Positions 18,020 to 28,108 are shown, counted from the stretch's first letter. The stretch is 64,000 nucleotides of DNA from Nesterenkonia sandarakina (GCF_013410215.1 NZ_JACCFQ010000001.1:1116001-1180000); one strand, 5' to 3'. Notes: generated by a model not told the origin, from the sequence alone. Numbers and translations are program-made.

Positions 18020-18787
18020 ATGCCCCAGCCCAGCGAGCCCCCGGTGACCCTCGAGAGAACTCTGGAGGAGATCTGGCCGCCCTTCGGCCTGCGCATCGAG
18101 TCTCCCCGCCTTGAGCTGCGCGTCGTGCGCGAGACCGACTTCCCCGCCTACGTGGCCGCCGCAAGCTCTGGGGTCACACACACCACCCGGAATCCCTTCC
18201 GCCAAGCCTGGAATGAGAAGGACCCGGAAGCGCTCATCAAGGCGTCGCTGCCGTTTCTCTGGTCCACCCGCTCCGCGGTGAGCCCGGAGCACTGGCATCT
18301 GGCATTCGGGGTCTTCCTCAAAGACTCCGGCGACGAGACTTCCACAGCCGGGCAGCCCGGACCTGGGCAGCCCGGACCTGGACAGCCTGGGCGCGGACAG
18401 CCTGCCGAGCTGATCGGGGTGCAGGACTGCTACGCCCACGACTGGCCCATCCTGCGCACGGTCAGTTCCGGCAGCTGGCTGCGCGCGGACCGGCAGGGTC
18501 AGGGCCTGGGCACCGAGGCTCGAGCGGCGATGCTGCTCTGGGCCTTCGACCACTTCGGCGCGGAATACGCCGAGTCGGGCGCCTATACCTGGAACGAACG
18601 CTCCCGCCGGGTCTCCGAATCCCTGGGTTACTTCACTTCCGGCACCCAGCGGGTCCCCGACGCCCACGGGGTCGAACCGGAGTGGGAGCACCTGTTCCGG
18701 CTGCCGAAGAACGACCTGCTCCGTCCGGGCTTCCAGATCCAGGTGACGGGCAACGCCGAGCTCAAGCGCTTCTTCGGCGATGACTGA
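18020..18787 (+). CDS. GNAT family N-acetyltransferase (RimJ/RimL-like)
   Basis: The 255-residue protein has the acetyl-CoA loop RADRQGQGLGTEARAAML and the following region SGAYTWNERSRRVSESLGY, which resemble RimJ/RimL protein acetyltransferases. The substrate is not known. Residues 111-130 hold four 5-residue repeats (GQPGP, GQPGP, GQPGR, GQPAE) placed between two strands of the fold, encoded by 15-bp DNA repeats. I take the ATG at 18020, which sits 6 nt after TAGGAT, rather than the GTG 3 bp earlier. The stop overlaps the start region of the next gene by 8 bp, so the two are probably cotranscribed. Confidence 0.85.
   Translation: MPQPSEPPVTLERTLEEIWPPFGLRIESPRLELRVVRETDFPAYVAAASSGVTHTTRNPFRQAWNEKDPEALIKASLPFLWSTRSAVSPEHWHLAFGVFLKDSGDETSTAGQPGPGQPGPGQPGRGQPAELIGVQDCYAHDWPILRTVSSGSWLRADRQGQGLGTEARAAMLLWAFDHFGAEYAESGAYTWNERSRRVSESLGYFTSGTQRVPDAHGVEPEWEHLFRLPKNDLLRPGFQIQVTGNAELKRFFGDD
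18350..18406 (+). repeat. 15-bp tandem repeat inside the GNAT gene
   Basis: Two identical 15-bp copies (18350-18364, 18365-18379) followed by two diverged copies, all in frame and coding for GQPGP-like units. Confidence 0.85.
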
Positions 18788-20042
18788 GCCCGAGACTCAC
18801 CTCGGCGACGCGCCCACGCCTGCCCGTACCGAAGCCCCCACCACGGCCTGCGCACCGTCGACGACGACGCCGCATCCGGTCACCGCGGACTGGGTCCGCG
18901 GCGTCGTCGTCGAAGCCCAGCACATCCCACCCCCCGCCGGTCCCGGGTTCTATGACGATGCGGCCGAGGTGCTGCGCGGCATCGGGCTGATCCAGCTGGA
19001 CCCGCTGACCCGGGTCTCCACCGCCCAACGGCTCACCACGCTGACCCGGCTGCCGCGCAGCGCACGCGCCGAGGAGGTCGACTCCTCGCTCTGGCCCGCC
19101 GGGGCGCCGCTGCACGGGGAGCCGGTCTCCTTCGAGGCCTTCACCAAGGTGGCCTGTGTGTTCCCGATCGAGGACTGGCCCCTGCTGCAGCTGCGCCGGG
19201 AACGCGTCCGCGAGACCTACGGGCGGCAGCTGGACACTGGGATGCGGGAGCGGATCCGGGAGGTCGTCGCCGCGGCGCCCGACGGGTCACAGATCGGCGC
19301 CATCGAAGCCGCGCTGGGCACCACCCGCACCACCGGCTGGAACTGGTCGGAGATCAAGCAGGCGGCAGAGCTCATGGTCCGCACCGGGGAGCTGGTGATC
19401 ACGGCCCGCAACGGCATCATTCGACTCTTCGACCTGCCAGAACGTGCGCTGCCCGCTGCGGTCCTTCAGGCCGCCCACCTGCCGCCGGAGCAGCTGCGCG
19501 CCGACCTGGCGCGCCGGGCCGCGGGAACCCTGGGGGTGATGACCGTGGCCGACTTCGCGCACCACTACCACCTCGCCTCCGCCGACGCCGCCCACGGCAT
19601 CGCGCTGGCAGGACTCACCGAGCTGCGGGTGCCGGGCTGGAAGGACCTCGGCTACTGCGACCCGCAGCTGCTTCAACGCCCGCCCGAGGACCTGCCGCCG
19701 GCCGGCACAGCTCCCGCCGCGCAGTCCCGACTGATCGGCCCGTTCGATCCGTTGCTGCGAGACCGCGGCCGGGCTCGGCGGATCTTCGGCTTCGACTACA
19801 CCTTCGAGGCCTATGTGCCCAAGGACAAGCGGCGCTATGGCCACTACGTCATGGCGGTGCTCTCCGGCACCGAGCTCGTGGGCCGGGTGGACCTCCAGCG
19901 CGTGGGCCCGGTGCTGCAGATCAACCAGGTCTTCCCCGAGCCTGGACACAGCACCCGCTCCGTGACCGCGCGCGTCCGGGCCGGAGCCAGGACGCTGGGC
20001 ACCCAGCTCGGCACCCGGGTGCAGCTCCCCGAGGACCTGTGA
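18780..20042 (+). CDS. YcaQ-like winged-helix DNA glycosylase (HTH_42 family)
   Basis: The 420-residue protein belongs to the HTH_42/AlkZ-like family. After a 40-residue disordered head, the segment GIGLIQLDPLTRV contains the Q-x-D catalytic motif that marks the E. coli YcaQ subgroup (Streptomyces AlkZ has Q-x-Q). Later pieces such as LIGPFDPLLRDRGRARRIFGFDY and FEAYVPKDKRRYG are family hallmarks. YcaQ unhooks DNA interstrand crosslinks and excises bulky N7-alkylguanine. The role here is by family analogy. Its ATG overlaps the end of the GNAT gene by 8 bp. A neighbouring acetyltransferase could act in toxin resistance, but this is speculation. Confidence 0.83.
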   Translation: MTEPETHLGDAPTPARTEAPTTACAPSTTTPHPVTADWVRGVVVEAQHIPPPAGPGFYDDAAEVLRGIGLIQLDPLTRVSTAQRLTTLTRLPRSARAEEVDSSLWPAGAPLHGEPVSFEAFTKVACVFPIEDWPLLQLRRERVRETYGRQLDTGMRERIREVVAAAPDGSQIGAIEAALGTTRTTGWNWSEIKQAAELMVRTGELVITARNGIIRLFDLPERALPAAVLQAAHLPPEQLRADLARRAAGTLGVMTVADFAHHYHLASADAAHGIALAGLTELRVPGWKDLGYCDPQLLQRPPEDLPPAGTAPAAQSRLIGPFDPLLRDRGRARRIFGFDYTFEAYVPKDKRRYGHYVMAVLSGTELVGRVDLQRVGPVLQINQVFPEPGHSTRSVTARVRAGARTLGTQLGTRVQLPEDL

Positions 20043-20083
20043 CCCTGCGACGCTGTGACCCGGCGACCCTGCGGCGCTGTGAC
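20041..20083. repeat. 24-bp-period tandem duplication after the YcaQ-like gene
   Basis: GACCCTGCGACGCTGTGAC (20041-20059) recurs with one change at 20065-20083. It begins inside the stop codon region. The rest of the gap up to ppa (20084-20209) shows a TACGCT -10-like hexamer at 20113-20118 and no gene. Confidence 0.8.
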
Positions 20084-20209
20084 TCCGTCCCGCTGCGAGC
20101 GGGTGCACTGTGTACGCTTGGGCGTGGAAACGGGCGCGCACCGGGGCCTCCACGGGCACCCCGCGCGGCCGCATGACGCCGCCCTTGACGCTCAACATGA
20201 GGAGGACCC

Positions 20210-20695
20210 GTGGCCCTGACCCACGATGTCACCATCGAAATCCCTGAAGGCTCGCGCGTGAAGTACGAGATCGACCACGAGACCCACCGGCTGCGTCTCG
20301 ACCGGGTGCTCTTCACCCCGATGCAGTACCCGACCCACTACGGCTACTTCGACGACACCCTCGGAGAAGACGGTGACCCGTTGGACGCCATGGTCTGGAT
20401 CCCCGGAGTGGACCTGGTTCCCGGCGTCGTCGTGGAGTCCCGCCCGGTGGGCGTGCTGAACATGACCGACGACGGCGGCGGTGACGCCAAGCTGCTCTGT
20501 GTCCCCAAGGACAAGCGCTTCGACCACATCCAGGAGCTCGAGGACGTGGATCAGTGGACGCGCCAGGAGATCGAGCACTTCTTCACCCGCTATAAGGACC
20601 TCGAGCCCGGCAAGTGGGTCAAGATCGAAGGCTGGGCCGGCCGTGCCGAGGCCGAGGCCGAGCTGACCCGCTCCATCGAGCGCTTCAAGGGCTGA
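20210..20695 (+). CDS. ppa: Inorganic pyrophosphatase
   Basis: Family I soluble pyrophosphatase of 161 residues; hydrolyses PPi to two phosphates and so drives biosynthesis. The signature [14 protein letters not shown] contains the metal-binding Asp residues, and [18 protein letters not shown] and [10 protein letters not shown] are present. The GTG start has AGGAGG 5 nt upstream. It opens the long block whose order matches M. tuberculosis Rv3628c and following genes. Confidence 0.97.
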   Translation: MALTHDVTIEIPEGSRVKYEIDHETHRLRLDRVLFTPMQYPTHYGYFDDTLGEDGDPLDAMVWIPGVDLVPGVVVESRPVGVLNMTDDGGGDAKLLCVPKDKRFDHIQELEDVDQWTRQEIEHFFTRYKDLEPGKWVKIEGWAGRAEAEAELTRSIERFKG

Positions 20696-20710
20696 CCCAG
20701 CCCCACCTCT

Positions 20711-20795
20711 CATCGAGTGGGCGAACTGGGGATCGAATTCAGGGATCTCCCCGCCGCTCCGGCCAGGAACCCTCCCTCAAGACGCCCACTCGATG
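20711..20795. repeat. CATCGAGTG palindromic element, copy 2
   Basis: Perfect 13-bp arms, CATCGAGTGGGCG (20711-20723) and CGCCCACTCGATG (20783-20795), 15 bp after the ppa stop. The 59-nt interior contains a further weak dyad (GGGGATC / GATCTCCCC). The first nine bases of the arm equal those of the element at 16046-16122; the rest differs. Confidence 0.75.
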
Positions 20796-20918
20796 CATGC
20801 CTGCGGTCTTCTCCGTCTCCTCACGGGACCCTCCGGCCCGCCCCGACTCCCAGCGTTCGCCGCGGTCACCCGAGGGCGCTCGCGGATTCCGCCACCACCA
20901 CACGCAAAGGCCCACAGC

Positions 20919-21749
20919 ATGACCTCCCCTCAGCCCGTCGCGCTGGTCACCGGTGCCTCTTCGGGGATCGGCGCGGCGACCGCGCGCAGACTCGCCGCCG
21001 CCGGGTACCTCGTCTACGGCGCCGCGCGCCGTGCTGAGCGACTCGAGGAGCTGCGCGGAGACGGCGTCGTCCCGCTGGTGCTCGACCTGCTCGACGAGGG
21101 CTCGCTGACCACCGCGGTGAAGCAGATCCGGGAGGACACCGGACGGCTCGACGTGTTGGTGAACAACGCCGGCTACGGCTCCTTCGGTGCCGTGGAGGAT
21201 GTGCCGCTGGAGGAGGCGCGCCGGCAGTTCGAGGTCAACCTCTTCGGACTGGCCCGGCTGGTGCAGCTGAGCCTGCCCATGATGCGCTCCCACGGCACCG
21301 GCACCATCATCAACGTCTCCTCGGTGGCGGGGAAGGTGGCCGGACCCCTGGGCGGGTGGTACCACGCCACGAAGTTCGCGCTCGAGGGCTTCAGCGACTC
21401 GCTGCGCCAGGAGGTGGCCCCCTTCGGGGTCCGCGTGGTGGTGGTCCAGCCCGGAGCGATCAAGACCGAATGGGGCGCCCACGCACTGGACTCGGCCCGC
21501 CGAGCCTCCGGGGACGGGGACTACGCGCACCGCGTCGAAGGGCTCGCCCGCGGGATCCTGAACCCCGCCGGCGTGCAGCGCCGCGCCTCGGGCCCCGAGG
21601 TCATCGCCCGAGTGATCGAGCGCGCCGCCACCAGCTCACGGCCACGCACCCGTTACGCGCTGGGGCACCTCGCCTGGGTGGGGCTCTTCGGCCGCCGGAT
21701 GCTCAGCGACAAGCTGCTCGACCAGGTGACCGGCCGGATCATGGGCTGA
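20919..21749 (+). CDS. Short-chain dehydrogenase/reductase
   Basis: Classical SDR of 276 residues: NAD(P)-binding TGASSGIGAATARR at the N-terminus, NNAGYG, the catalytic Ser in INVSSVAGKVAG and the YHATK Tyr/Lys pair. The C-terminal 60 residues resemble the oxidoreductases annotated YbbO/DltE-like. The substrate is unknown. ATG 20919 is chosen over upstream in-frame codons because AAAGG lies 8 nt before it and the SDR fold starts at once. It sits between ppa and the DUF2342 gene. Confidence 0.9.
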   Translation: MTSPQPVALVTGASSGIGAATARRLAAAGYLVYGAARRAERLEELRGDGVVPLVLDLLDEGSLTTAVKQIREDTGRLDVLVNNAGYGSFGAVEDVPLEEARRQFEVNLFGLARLVQLSLPMMRSHGTGTIINVSSVAGKVAGPLGGWYHATKFALEGFSDSLRQEVAPFGVRVVVVQPGAIKTEWGAHALDSARRASGDGDYAHRVEGLARGILNPAGVQRRASGPEVIARVIERAATSSRPRTRYALGHLAWVGLFGRRMLSDKLLDQVTGRIMG

Positions 21750-21797
21750 GGCCCCGGCCCTGCCCCGGCTGAAGGGTTGTTGTGGTGTGATGGAGAG

Positions 21798-22868
21798 ATG
21801 AACAGCATCTCCGAGGCTCAAGCCGGTGACCTGATGATCAACTGGGAGCTCGCCAGCACGACGGCGGCGCGAGTCGCGCCTGCGGGGCCCCGGTTCAGCG
21901 CTGCCCAGGTCCAGCAGGAGGTGGCCGCGCTGCGCGGCGCCGCCGCAGCCGCAGTGGATCACGTGCACCGGATCACCGGCCTGGATGCGGCCCAGAACCT
22001 GGGAGCCGATCCCGCCGAGACCCTGATCGTGGATCGCGCCACCTGGTCCAAGGCCAACGTGCAGAGCTTCCGGGAGCTGCTGGGACCGGCATTGAAGATC
22101 GCCCTGGAGCAGAAGCCAGAACTGGGCAGGGAGGGCTCCAACGCGCAGGTCTTCGGCTCCTCCTTCGCCGGAGCCGAGCTCGGCGCGGTGCTGGCCTTCC
22201 TCTCCGCCAACGTGCTCGGCCAGTTCGACCCCTTCACGCAGAACCGGCTGATCCTGGTCGCCCCGAACATCGTGGAGATCACTCGCGAGCTCAACGTGGT
22301 CCCCGAAGACTTCCGGCTCTGGGTGTGCCTGCACGAACAGACCCACCGGGTGCAGTTCGCCGCCGCACCGTGGCTGGCGGACCATCTGAAGTCGAAGATC
22401 ACCGAGCTGAGCTCCTCCACCATGGGCATGGCCTCCGGGCTGGGTGACCGGCTCGGTGAGGTCATCGAGCAGATCCGGGCCGGGCGCGGCCTGATCGAGG
22501 TCATTCAGACTCCGCAGGACCGCGAGACGATGTCCCACCTGACTGCGGTGATGAGCCTTCTCGAAGGCCACGCGAACGTCATCATGGACGGTGTGGACGC
22601 CTCGATCGTGCCCAGCGTGAAGACCATCCGGCGGCGCTTCGAAGCCCGCGGCAAGACCCGCACCCCGTTGGAGAAGTTCATCCGCAGGCTGCTCCAGCTC
22701 GATGTCAAGGCTGCGCAGTACCGGGACGGACAGAAGTTCGTCGGGCACCTCGTGGAGACCATCGGCATGGACTCCTTCAACATCATCTGGGAATCGCCCG
22801 AGCATCTGCCCACCGAGCAGGAGCTGCACCACCCGCAGGAATGGATCGAGCGCATGAGGCTGGCGTGA
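21798..22868 (+). CDS. DUF2342 zincin-type putative metallopeptidase
   Basis: The 356-residue protein has HEQTH in VCLHEQTHRVQF, the HExxH zinc site of the zincin_2/DUF2342 family (M. tuberculosis Rv3626c). Other conserved family segments are FGSSFAGAELGAVLAFLS, GQFDPF and LLEGHANVIMDGVD. Its substrate is unknown; annotations as coenzyme F420-related are not backed by evidence here. The start is the ATG at 21798 with GGAG nearby; the longer frame adds only six residues. The stop overlaps the GTG of tilS (GTGA), so translation is coupled, an arrangement conserved across actinobacteria. Confidence 0.87.
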   Translation: MNSISEAQAGDLMINWELASTTAARVAPAGPRFSAAQVQQEVAALRGAAAAAVDHVHRITGLDAAQNLGADPAETLIVDRATWSKANVQSFRELLGPALKIALEQKPELGREGSNAQVFGSSFAGAELGAVLAFLSANVLGQFDPFTQNRLILVAPNIVEITRELNVVPEDFRLWVCLHEQTHRVQFAAAPWLADHLKSKITELSSSTMGMASGLGDRLGEVIEQIRAGRGLIEVIQTPQDRETMSHLTAVMSLLEGHANVIMDGVDASIVPSVKTIRRRFEARGKTRTPLEKFIRRLLQLDVKAAQYRDGQKFVGHLVETIGMDSFNIIWESPEHLPTEQELHHPQEWIERMRLA

Positions 22869-23896
22869 GCCCGCGCTTTCCTGATGCGGTGAATCGAGCC
22901 CGGCGCGCCGTGGAGGCCGCCCTGGACCCGGAAGGCCTGACCCTGGTGGCCTGCTCCGGTGGCGCGGACTCCCTGGCCCTTGCCGCCGCCGCGGCATTTC
23001 ACCACCGGCGCCGCAGCACCGCCGACGGCACGACCGGTGCCGGGCGGGTCGGCGCCGTCGTCGTCGATCACCAGCTGCACCCCGACAGCGAGGCGGTCAC
23101 CGCCGCGGCGCTGACCCAGCTCACCGGCCTGGGCCTGGACCCGGTGATCTCCGTGCAGGCGAGAGTGGACCCGAACTCCACGGCCGGTCCCGAGGCTGCC
23201 GCGCGCACCGCCAGGTACCGGGCATTCGCCCAGGCGCTGGAGCAGACCGGCGCCCAGCGGATCCTGTTGGGCCATACCCGCGATGACCAGGCCGAACAGG
23301 TTCTGCTGGGGTTGGCACGCGGCTCCGGGACCCGCAGCCTCGCCGGGATCCCGGCGGTGCGCGGTCCCTTCCGGCGCCCGCTGCTGGGCCTGACCCGGGA
23401 CGAGACCGAGCAGATCTGCGCCCACGCGCAGCTGAGTCCCTGGCAGGATCCGGCCAACACGGACCCTCGATTCCTGCGCTCCAGGATCCGCACCGAGATC
23501 CTGCCCTACCTGGAGGCGCGGCTGAGCAGCAGCATCACGGATTCCCTGGCGCGCACCGCGCAGATCGCCGCCGAGGACGCGGACTATCTGGATCAGGCGG
23601 CGAAGGCGCGCTTCGAGCTGCTGCTCGAGGACCCCGGCGCAGAGGGTCAGTTGAGGATGGAGCTGCAGGCGCTGGGCGACGAGCCGCCGGCGATCCGCCG
23701 CCGGGTGATCGCGCTCGCCGTCATCGCCGCGGGCGGCGCCACCCCCTCCTACGAGCGGCTCACCGCCGTGGAGAATCTCCTGCACCGCAGCGGATCCGCG
23801 GGTCCGATCGAGCTCGAGGGCGGGGTCAGCGCGCACCGCGGGACGCGGGGGAGCCCGGACTATGCGAAACTTGTCATCGTTCCACGCCTGAACTGA
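22865..23896 (+). CDS. tilS: tRNA(Ile)-lysidine synthase
   Basis: PP-loop ATPase of 343 residues that converts the C34 of tRNA-Ile(CAU) to lysidine so that it reads AUA. The PP-loop ACSGGADSLAL is at about residue 30; HTRDDQAEQVLLGLARGSGTRSLAGI and the RSRIRTEILPYLE segment are characteristic. The GTG at 22865 overlaps the previous stop. The C-terminal substrate-binding domain is short, as in other actinobacteria. It is followed 39 bp later by hpt. Confidence 0.95.
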   Translation: MSPRFPDAVNRARRAVEAALDPEGLTLVACSGGADSLALAAAAAFHHRRRSTADGTTGAGRVGAVVVDHQLHPDSEAVTAAALTQLTGLGLDPVISVQARVDPNSTAGPEAAARTARYRAFAQALEQTGAQRILLGHTRDDQAEQVLLGLARGSGTRSLAGIPAVRGPFRRPLLGLTRDETEQICAHAQLSPWQDPANTDPRFLRSRIRTEILPYLEARLSSSITDSLARTAQIAAEDADYLDQAAKARFELLLEDPGAEGQLRMELQALGDEPPAIRRRVIALAVIAAGGATPSYERLTAVENLLHRSGSAGPIELEGGVSAHRGTRGSPDYAKLVIVPRLN

Positions 23897-23935
23897 GGAA
23901 CGCGAGACTTATCTACTAGGAGCTGGACACCACCC

Positions 23936-24487
<552 letters not shown>

Positions 24488-24598
24488 GCTGGCGGCGAAC
24501 GTCGCCGAACCGGTTACCCGCGCGACGTGGAGCCCGAGTACCTTTAGAGGCCCTAGCACTCAAGCCAGGCTAGGCACATCTGCGTCTGACGGAGCTGC

Positions 24599-26560
24599 AT
24601 GAACTTCAAGAAGATCTTCACCGGCCCACTGTTCTGGATCGTCCTGGCAGTGGTGCTGCTGCTGCTCGTCGTGCCGATGATGTTCTCCTCCTCGGCCAAC
24701 GGCCAGCGGGTGGACACCAATATCGGCATGGAGCTGCTCGCCGACGGTGAGGTCGTCGAAGCCTCGGTGGAGGACGGCGATCAGCGGGTCGATCTGAACC
24801 TGAGCTCGCCCTACGAGCAGGACGGTGAGGAAGTCGGCGACGTCGTCCACTTCTTCTACTCCTCGGCGCGCGCCGAGACGGTGGTCCAGGCCATCGCCGA
24901 CGCCGAGCTCGAGGGCTACACCGATGAGCCCGAGCAGTCGAACTGGCTGCTCTCCATGCTCGGCTTCATGATCCCCTTCCTGATCATCGCGCTGCTCTTC
25001 ATCTGGCTGCTGACCCGGATGTCCGGGGGCAACTCCCGGGTGATGCAGTTCGGCAAGTCCAAGGCCAAGATGTTCGACAAGGACATGCCCCAGGTGGCCT
25101 TCGGCGACGTGGCCGGAGCCGAGGAGGCGGTGGAGGAGCTCCACGAGATCAAGGAGTTCCTGTCCGAGCCGGAGAAGTTCCAGCGCCTGGGTGCCAAGAT
25201 CCCCAAGGGCGTGCTGCTCTACGGAGCACCCGGCACCGGCAAGACCCTGCTGGCCAAGGCCGTGGCAGGGGAGGCCGGGGGAGCCTTCTACTCGATCTCC
25301 GGTTCGGACTTCGTGGAGATGTTCGTCGGCGTGGGCGCCTCCCGCGTCCGGGACCTGTTCAAGCAGGCCAAGGAGAACGCCCCGGCCATCATCTTCGTCG
25401 ATGAGATCGACGCCGTGGGTCGTCAGCGCGGCGCCGGAGTCGGCGGCGGCAACGATGAGCGGGAACAGACCCTGAACCAGCTGCTGGTGGAGATGGACGG
25501 GTTCGATGCGAACACCAACATCATTGTCATCGCCGCCACCAACCGTCCCGATGTGCTGGACCCTGCGCTGCTGCGCCCCGGACGCTTCGACCGCCAGATC
25601 CCGGTGGAGGCTCCGGACTTTGCCGGGCGGCGCGCGATCCTCGAGGTCCACGCCAAGGGCAAGCCGATGGTCGAGGATGTCGACCTCAAGGCCGTGGCCC
25701 GCAAGACCCCGGGCTACACCGGCGCCGATCTCGCCAATGTGCTCAACGAGGCCGCCCTGCTCACTGCGCGCTCCAATGCGGACCTGATCGATGACCGCGC
25801 GATCGATGAGGCCATCGACCGGGTCATGGCTGGACCGCAGAAGCGCACCCGACTGATGAAGGACCACGAGCGCCGGGTTACCGCGTATCACGAGGGCGGA
25901 CACGCCCTGGTCGCGGCGGCGCTGAACTACTCGGCCCCGGTCACCAAGATCACCATCCTGCCGCGCGGCCGTGCCCTGGGCTACACCATGGTCGTGCCGG
26001 AGGAGGACAAGTACTCCACCACCCGCAACGAGCTGCTGGACACCATCGCCTACGCGATGGGCGGCCGGGTGGCCGAGGAGATCGTCTTCAAGGACCCCTC
26101 CACCGGGGCCGCGAACGATATCCAGAAGGCCACCGAGACCGCGCGCCGGATGGTCACTGAATACGGCATGAGCGCCAGGGTGGGCTCGGTGAAGCTCGGC
26201 TCGTCAGACTCCAGCCCGTTCCTGGGACGCGAGATGGCCCAGGGCAAGGAGTATTCCGAGGACCTCGCCGCCGTCGTGGACTCTGAGGTCCGCGCGATCA
26301 TCGATGAGGCCCATGACGAGGCCTACCATGCGCTGCACGAGAACCGGCATGTCCTGGATCGGCTCGCCGAGGAGCTGCTGCGCGTGGAGACGCTCAATGC
26401 CCACGAGGTCGCCGCGATCTTCCACGACGTGATCAAGCGTCCGGTGCGCCAGGTCTGGGAATCCTCCCCCGGGCGTCCGGTCACGATCACCTCCGAGGTG
26501 GTGCCGGAGGACCAGCGGGATCCGGACTACCAGTTCGACGGCGAGAGCACCGATGCCTGA
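24599..26560 (+). CDS. ftsH: ATP-dependent zinc metalloprotease FtsH
   Basis: Membrane-anchored AAA+ protease of 653 residues: a transmembrane helix at about 6-27, a small extracytoplasmic domain, a second helix at about 117-138, Walker A GAPGTGKT, Walker [16 protein letters not shown], the second region of homology and the HEGGH zinc site near residue 430. It degrades unstable membrane and regulatory proteins. GGAG 6 nt upstream supports the ATG. The end overlaps folE by 8 bp. The C-terminal tail is short and acidic. Confidence 0.97.
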   Translation: MNFKKIFTGPLFWIVLAVVLLLLVVPMMFSSSANGQRVDTNIGMELLADGEVVEASVEDGDQRVDLNLSSPYEQDGEEVGDVVHFFYSSARAETVVQAIADAELEGYTDEPEQSNWLLSMLGFMIPFLIIALLFIWLLTRMSGGNSRVMQFGKSKAKMFDKDMPQVAFGDVAGAEEAVEELHEIKEFLSEPEKFQRLGAKIPKGVLLYGAPGTGKTLLAKAVAGEAGGAFYSISGSDFVEMFVGVGASRVRDLFKQAKENAPAIIFVDEIDAVGRQRGAGVGGGNDEREQTLNQLLVEMDGFDANTNIIVIAATNRPDVLDPALLRPGRFDRQIPVEAPDFAGRRAILEVHAKGKPMVEDVDLKAVARKTPGYTGADLANVLNEAALLTARSNADLIDDRAIDEAIDRVMAGPQKRTRLMKDHERRVTAYHEGGHALVAAALNYSAPVTKITILPRGRALGYTMVVPEEDKYSTTRNELLDTIAYAMGGRVAEEIVFKDPSTGAANDIQKATETARRMVTEYGMSARVGSVKLGSSDSSPFLGREMAQGKEYSEDLAAVVDSEVRAIIDEAHDEAYHALHENRHVLDRLAEELLRVETLNAHEVAAIFHDVIKRPVRQVWESSPGRPVTITSEVVPEDQRDPDYQFDGESTDA

Positions 26561-27176
26561 TCGGCGCAGCGCCTCGGACCCCGCCGCGTCGGCGACCCCG
26601 GGCGCGGTGGATCTGCCGCGCATCGAGGCCGCGGTGCGCGAGATCCTGCTCGCGGTGGGGGAGGACCCGCAGCGTGAGGGCCTCAAAGGCACCCCCGCCC
26701 GGGTGGCCCGGGCCTACGAGGAGGCGTTCCAGGGGCTGCGGGAGGACCCGGCCGAGCTGATGTCCACCACCTTCGACATCGGCCATGAGGAGCTCGTGCT
26801 GGTCCGCGACGTTCCCTTCTACTCCACCTGTGAGCACCATCTGGTGCCCTTCTTCGGCCACGCCCACATCGGGTACATCCCCTCCCCGGAGGGCAAGGTC
26901 ACCGGTCTGAGCAAGCTGGCCCGGTTGGTGGACATCTTCGCGAAGCGCCCCCAGGTCCAGGAGCAGCTCACCACCCAGGTGGTGGACGCCCTGGTGGAGC
27001 ATCTGGCACCGGGCGGTGCGATCGTCGTGGTGGAGGCCGAGCACCTGTGCATGTCCATGCGGGGAGTCTCCAAGCCCGGCGCGCGGACCATCACCTCCGC
27101 GGTGCGCGGACAGCTCCGCGACGCCGCCACCCGGGCTGAGGCGATGAGCCTGATGTTGCACGGCCGCCCGCAGTAG
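26553..27176 (+). CDS. folE: GTP cyclohydrolase I
   Basis: First step of folate synthesis, GTP to 7,8-dihydroneopterin triphosphate. The 207-residue protein has the zinc/active-site segments [11 protein letters not shown] and HLCMSMRGV and the conserved [20 protein letters not shown]. The ATG lies inside the last codons of ftsH, so the two are translationally coupled. An Ala/Ser/Pro-rich head of about 15 residues precedes the fold. Confidence 0.97.
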   Translation: MPDRRSASDPAASATPGAVDLPRIEAAVREILLAVGEDPQREGLKGTPARVARAYEEAFQGLREDPAELMSTTFDIGHEELVLVRDVPFYSTCEHHLVPFFGHAHIGYIPSPEGKVTGLSKLARLVDIFAKRPQVQEQLTTQVVDALVEHLAPGGAIVVVEAEHLCMSMRGVSKPGARTITSAVRGQLRDAATRAEAMSLMLHGRPQ

Positions 27177-27187
27177 GCTTGATCTTT

Positions 27188-27243
27188 AGCCGAAGCAGCG
27201 CAGTGAAGGACCGCGGCGAAGCGTCACAGCCGAACCAGCGCAG
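27188..27243. repeat. Direct repeat in the folE-folP gap
   Basis: AGCCGAAGCAGCGCAG (27188-27203) recurs with one change at 27228-27243 (period 40), followed by a third partial copy. The 103-bp gap also carries TAGGCT across the folE stop, a possible promoter for folP. Confidence 0.75.
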
Positions 27244-27279
27244 CCGAAGCACCCCAGCGGAACCGAAGTGGAGGGCCAG

Positions 27280-28104
27280 ATGAGCACGTCCATCATGGGG
27301 ATCCTGAATCTCACCCCGGACTCTTTCTCCGACGGCGGACGCTTCGATGACGACGCCGGGACCGTCGACGTCGCCTCGGCGGTGACCGAGGCGCTGCGCA
27401 TGACCCAGCTCGGGGCAGCGATGATCGACGTCGGCGGGGAGTCCACCCGGCCAGGCGCCGAGCCCACCCCGGTGGCCGAGGAGCAGCGCCGCATCCTCCC
27501 GGTGCTCAAGGAGCTGCTGGGCTGCGGGATCACGGTCTCTGTGGACACCCGCCGGGCAGCCACCGCGCTGGCCGCGCTGCAGTGCGCCGACCGCGCCGGG
27601 GTGGACCCGCGCACCCTGACCATCAACGACGTTTCCGGTGCGCTCACCGATCCCGCCATGCCGGAACTGATCGCCGAATCCGGGGCGCAGATCGTGATCA
27701 CGCATAATCGCGGCGACGCCCAGAGCATGGGCGCCCTGACCGACTACGACTCGCTGCTCGAGGACGTGACCGCGGAGCTGCTCGCGGTGCGCGGGAGTTA
27801 CCTTCACGCCGGGGCCCGCCGGGAGCAGCTGATCCTTGACCCCGGGATCGGGTTCTCCAAGACCCACGAACAGAACTGGGAGCTGGTCCGCGGCCTGGAG
27901 ACCTTCGTCAGGCTGGGTCACCGGGTGCTCTTCGGTGCCTCTCGCAAGGGGTTCCTCGCCCCGGTCAGCTCGGGGGAGACCCGGGACACCGCCACTGCGG
28001 TGCTCTCGGCGATCGCTGCCCAGGCCGGAGTCTGGGGTGTCCGGGTCCACGACGTGCAGGCAAGCCTGGATGCTGTCCAAGTCATCGCCAAGCTGAGAAG
28101 CTAG
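27280..28104 (+). CDS. folP: Dihydropteroate synthase
   Basis: The 274-residue TIM-barrel enzyme joins p-aminobenzoate to hydroxymethyl-dihydropterin pyrophosphate and is the sulfonamide target. Signature segments are MGILNLTPDSFSDGG at the N-terminus, IDVGGESTRPGA, VSVDTRR and LDPGIGFSKTHEQNW. The ATG at 27280 has GGAGGG 4 nt upstream and is preferred over the in-frame GTG at 27268. Starting directly at the first barrel strand is normal for actinobacterial FolP. Confidence 0.96.
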   Translation: MSTSIMGILNLTPDSFSDGGRFDDDAGTVDVASAVTEALRMTQLGAAMIDVGGESTRPGAEPTPVAEEQRRILPVLKELLGCGITVSVDTRRAATALAALQCADRAGVDPRTLTINDVSGALTDPAMPELIAESGAQIVITHNRGDAQSMGALTDYDSLLEDVTAELLAVRGSYLHAGARREQLILDPGIGFSKTHEQNWELVRGLETFVRLGHRVLFGASRKGFLAPVSSGETRDTATAVLSAIAAQAGVWGVRVHDVQASLDAVQVIAKLRS

Positions 28105-28108
28105 AGAG

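Noticed and set aside
17882-18691. Long N-terminal extension of the cstA frame (about 270 residues more)
   Set aside because: It lies antisense to the GNAT gene, encodes no membrane helix and lacks a ribosome site; the ATG at 17881 has GAGGAGG upstream.
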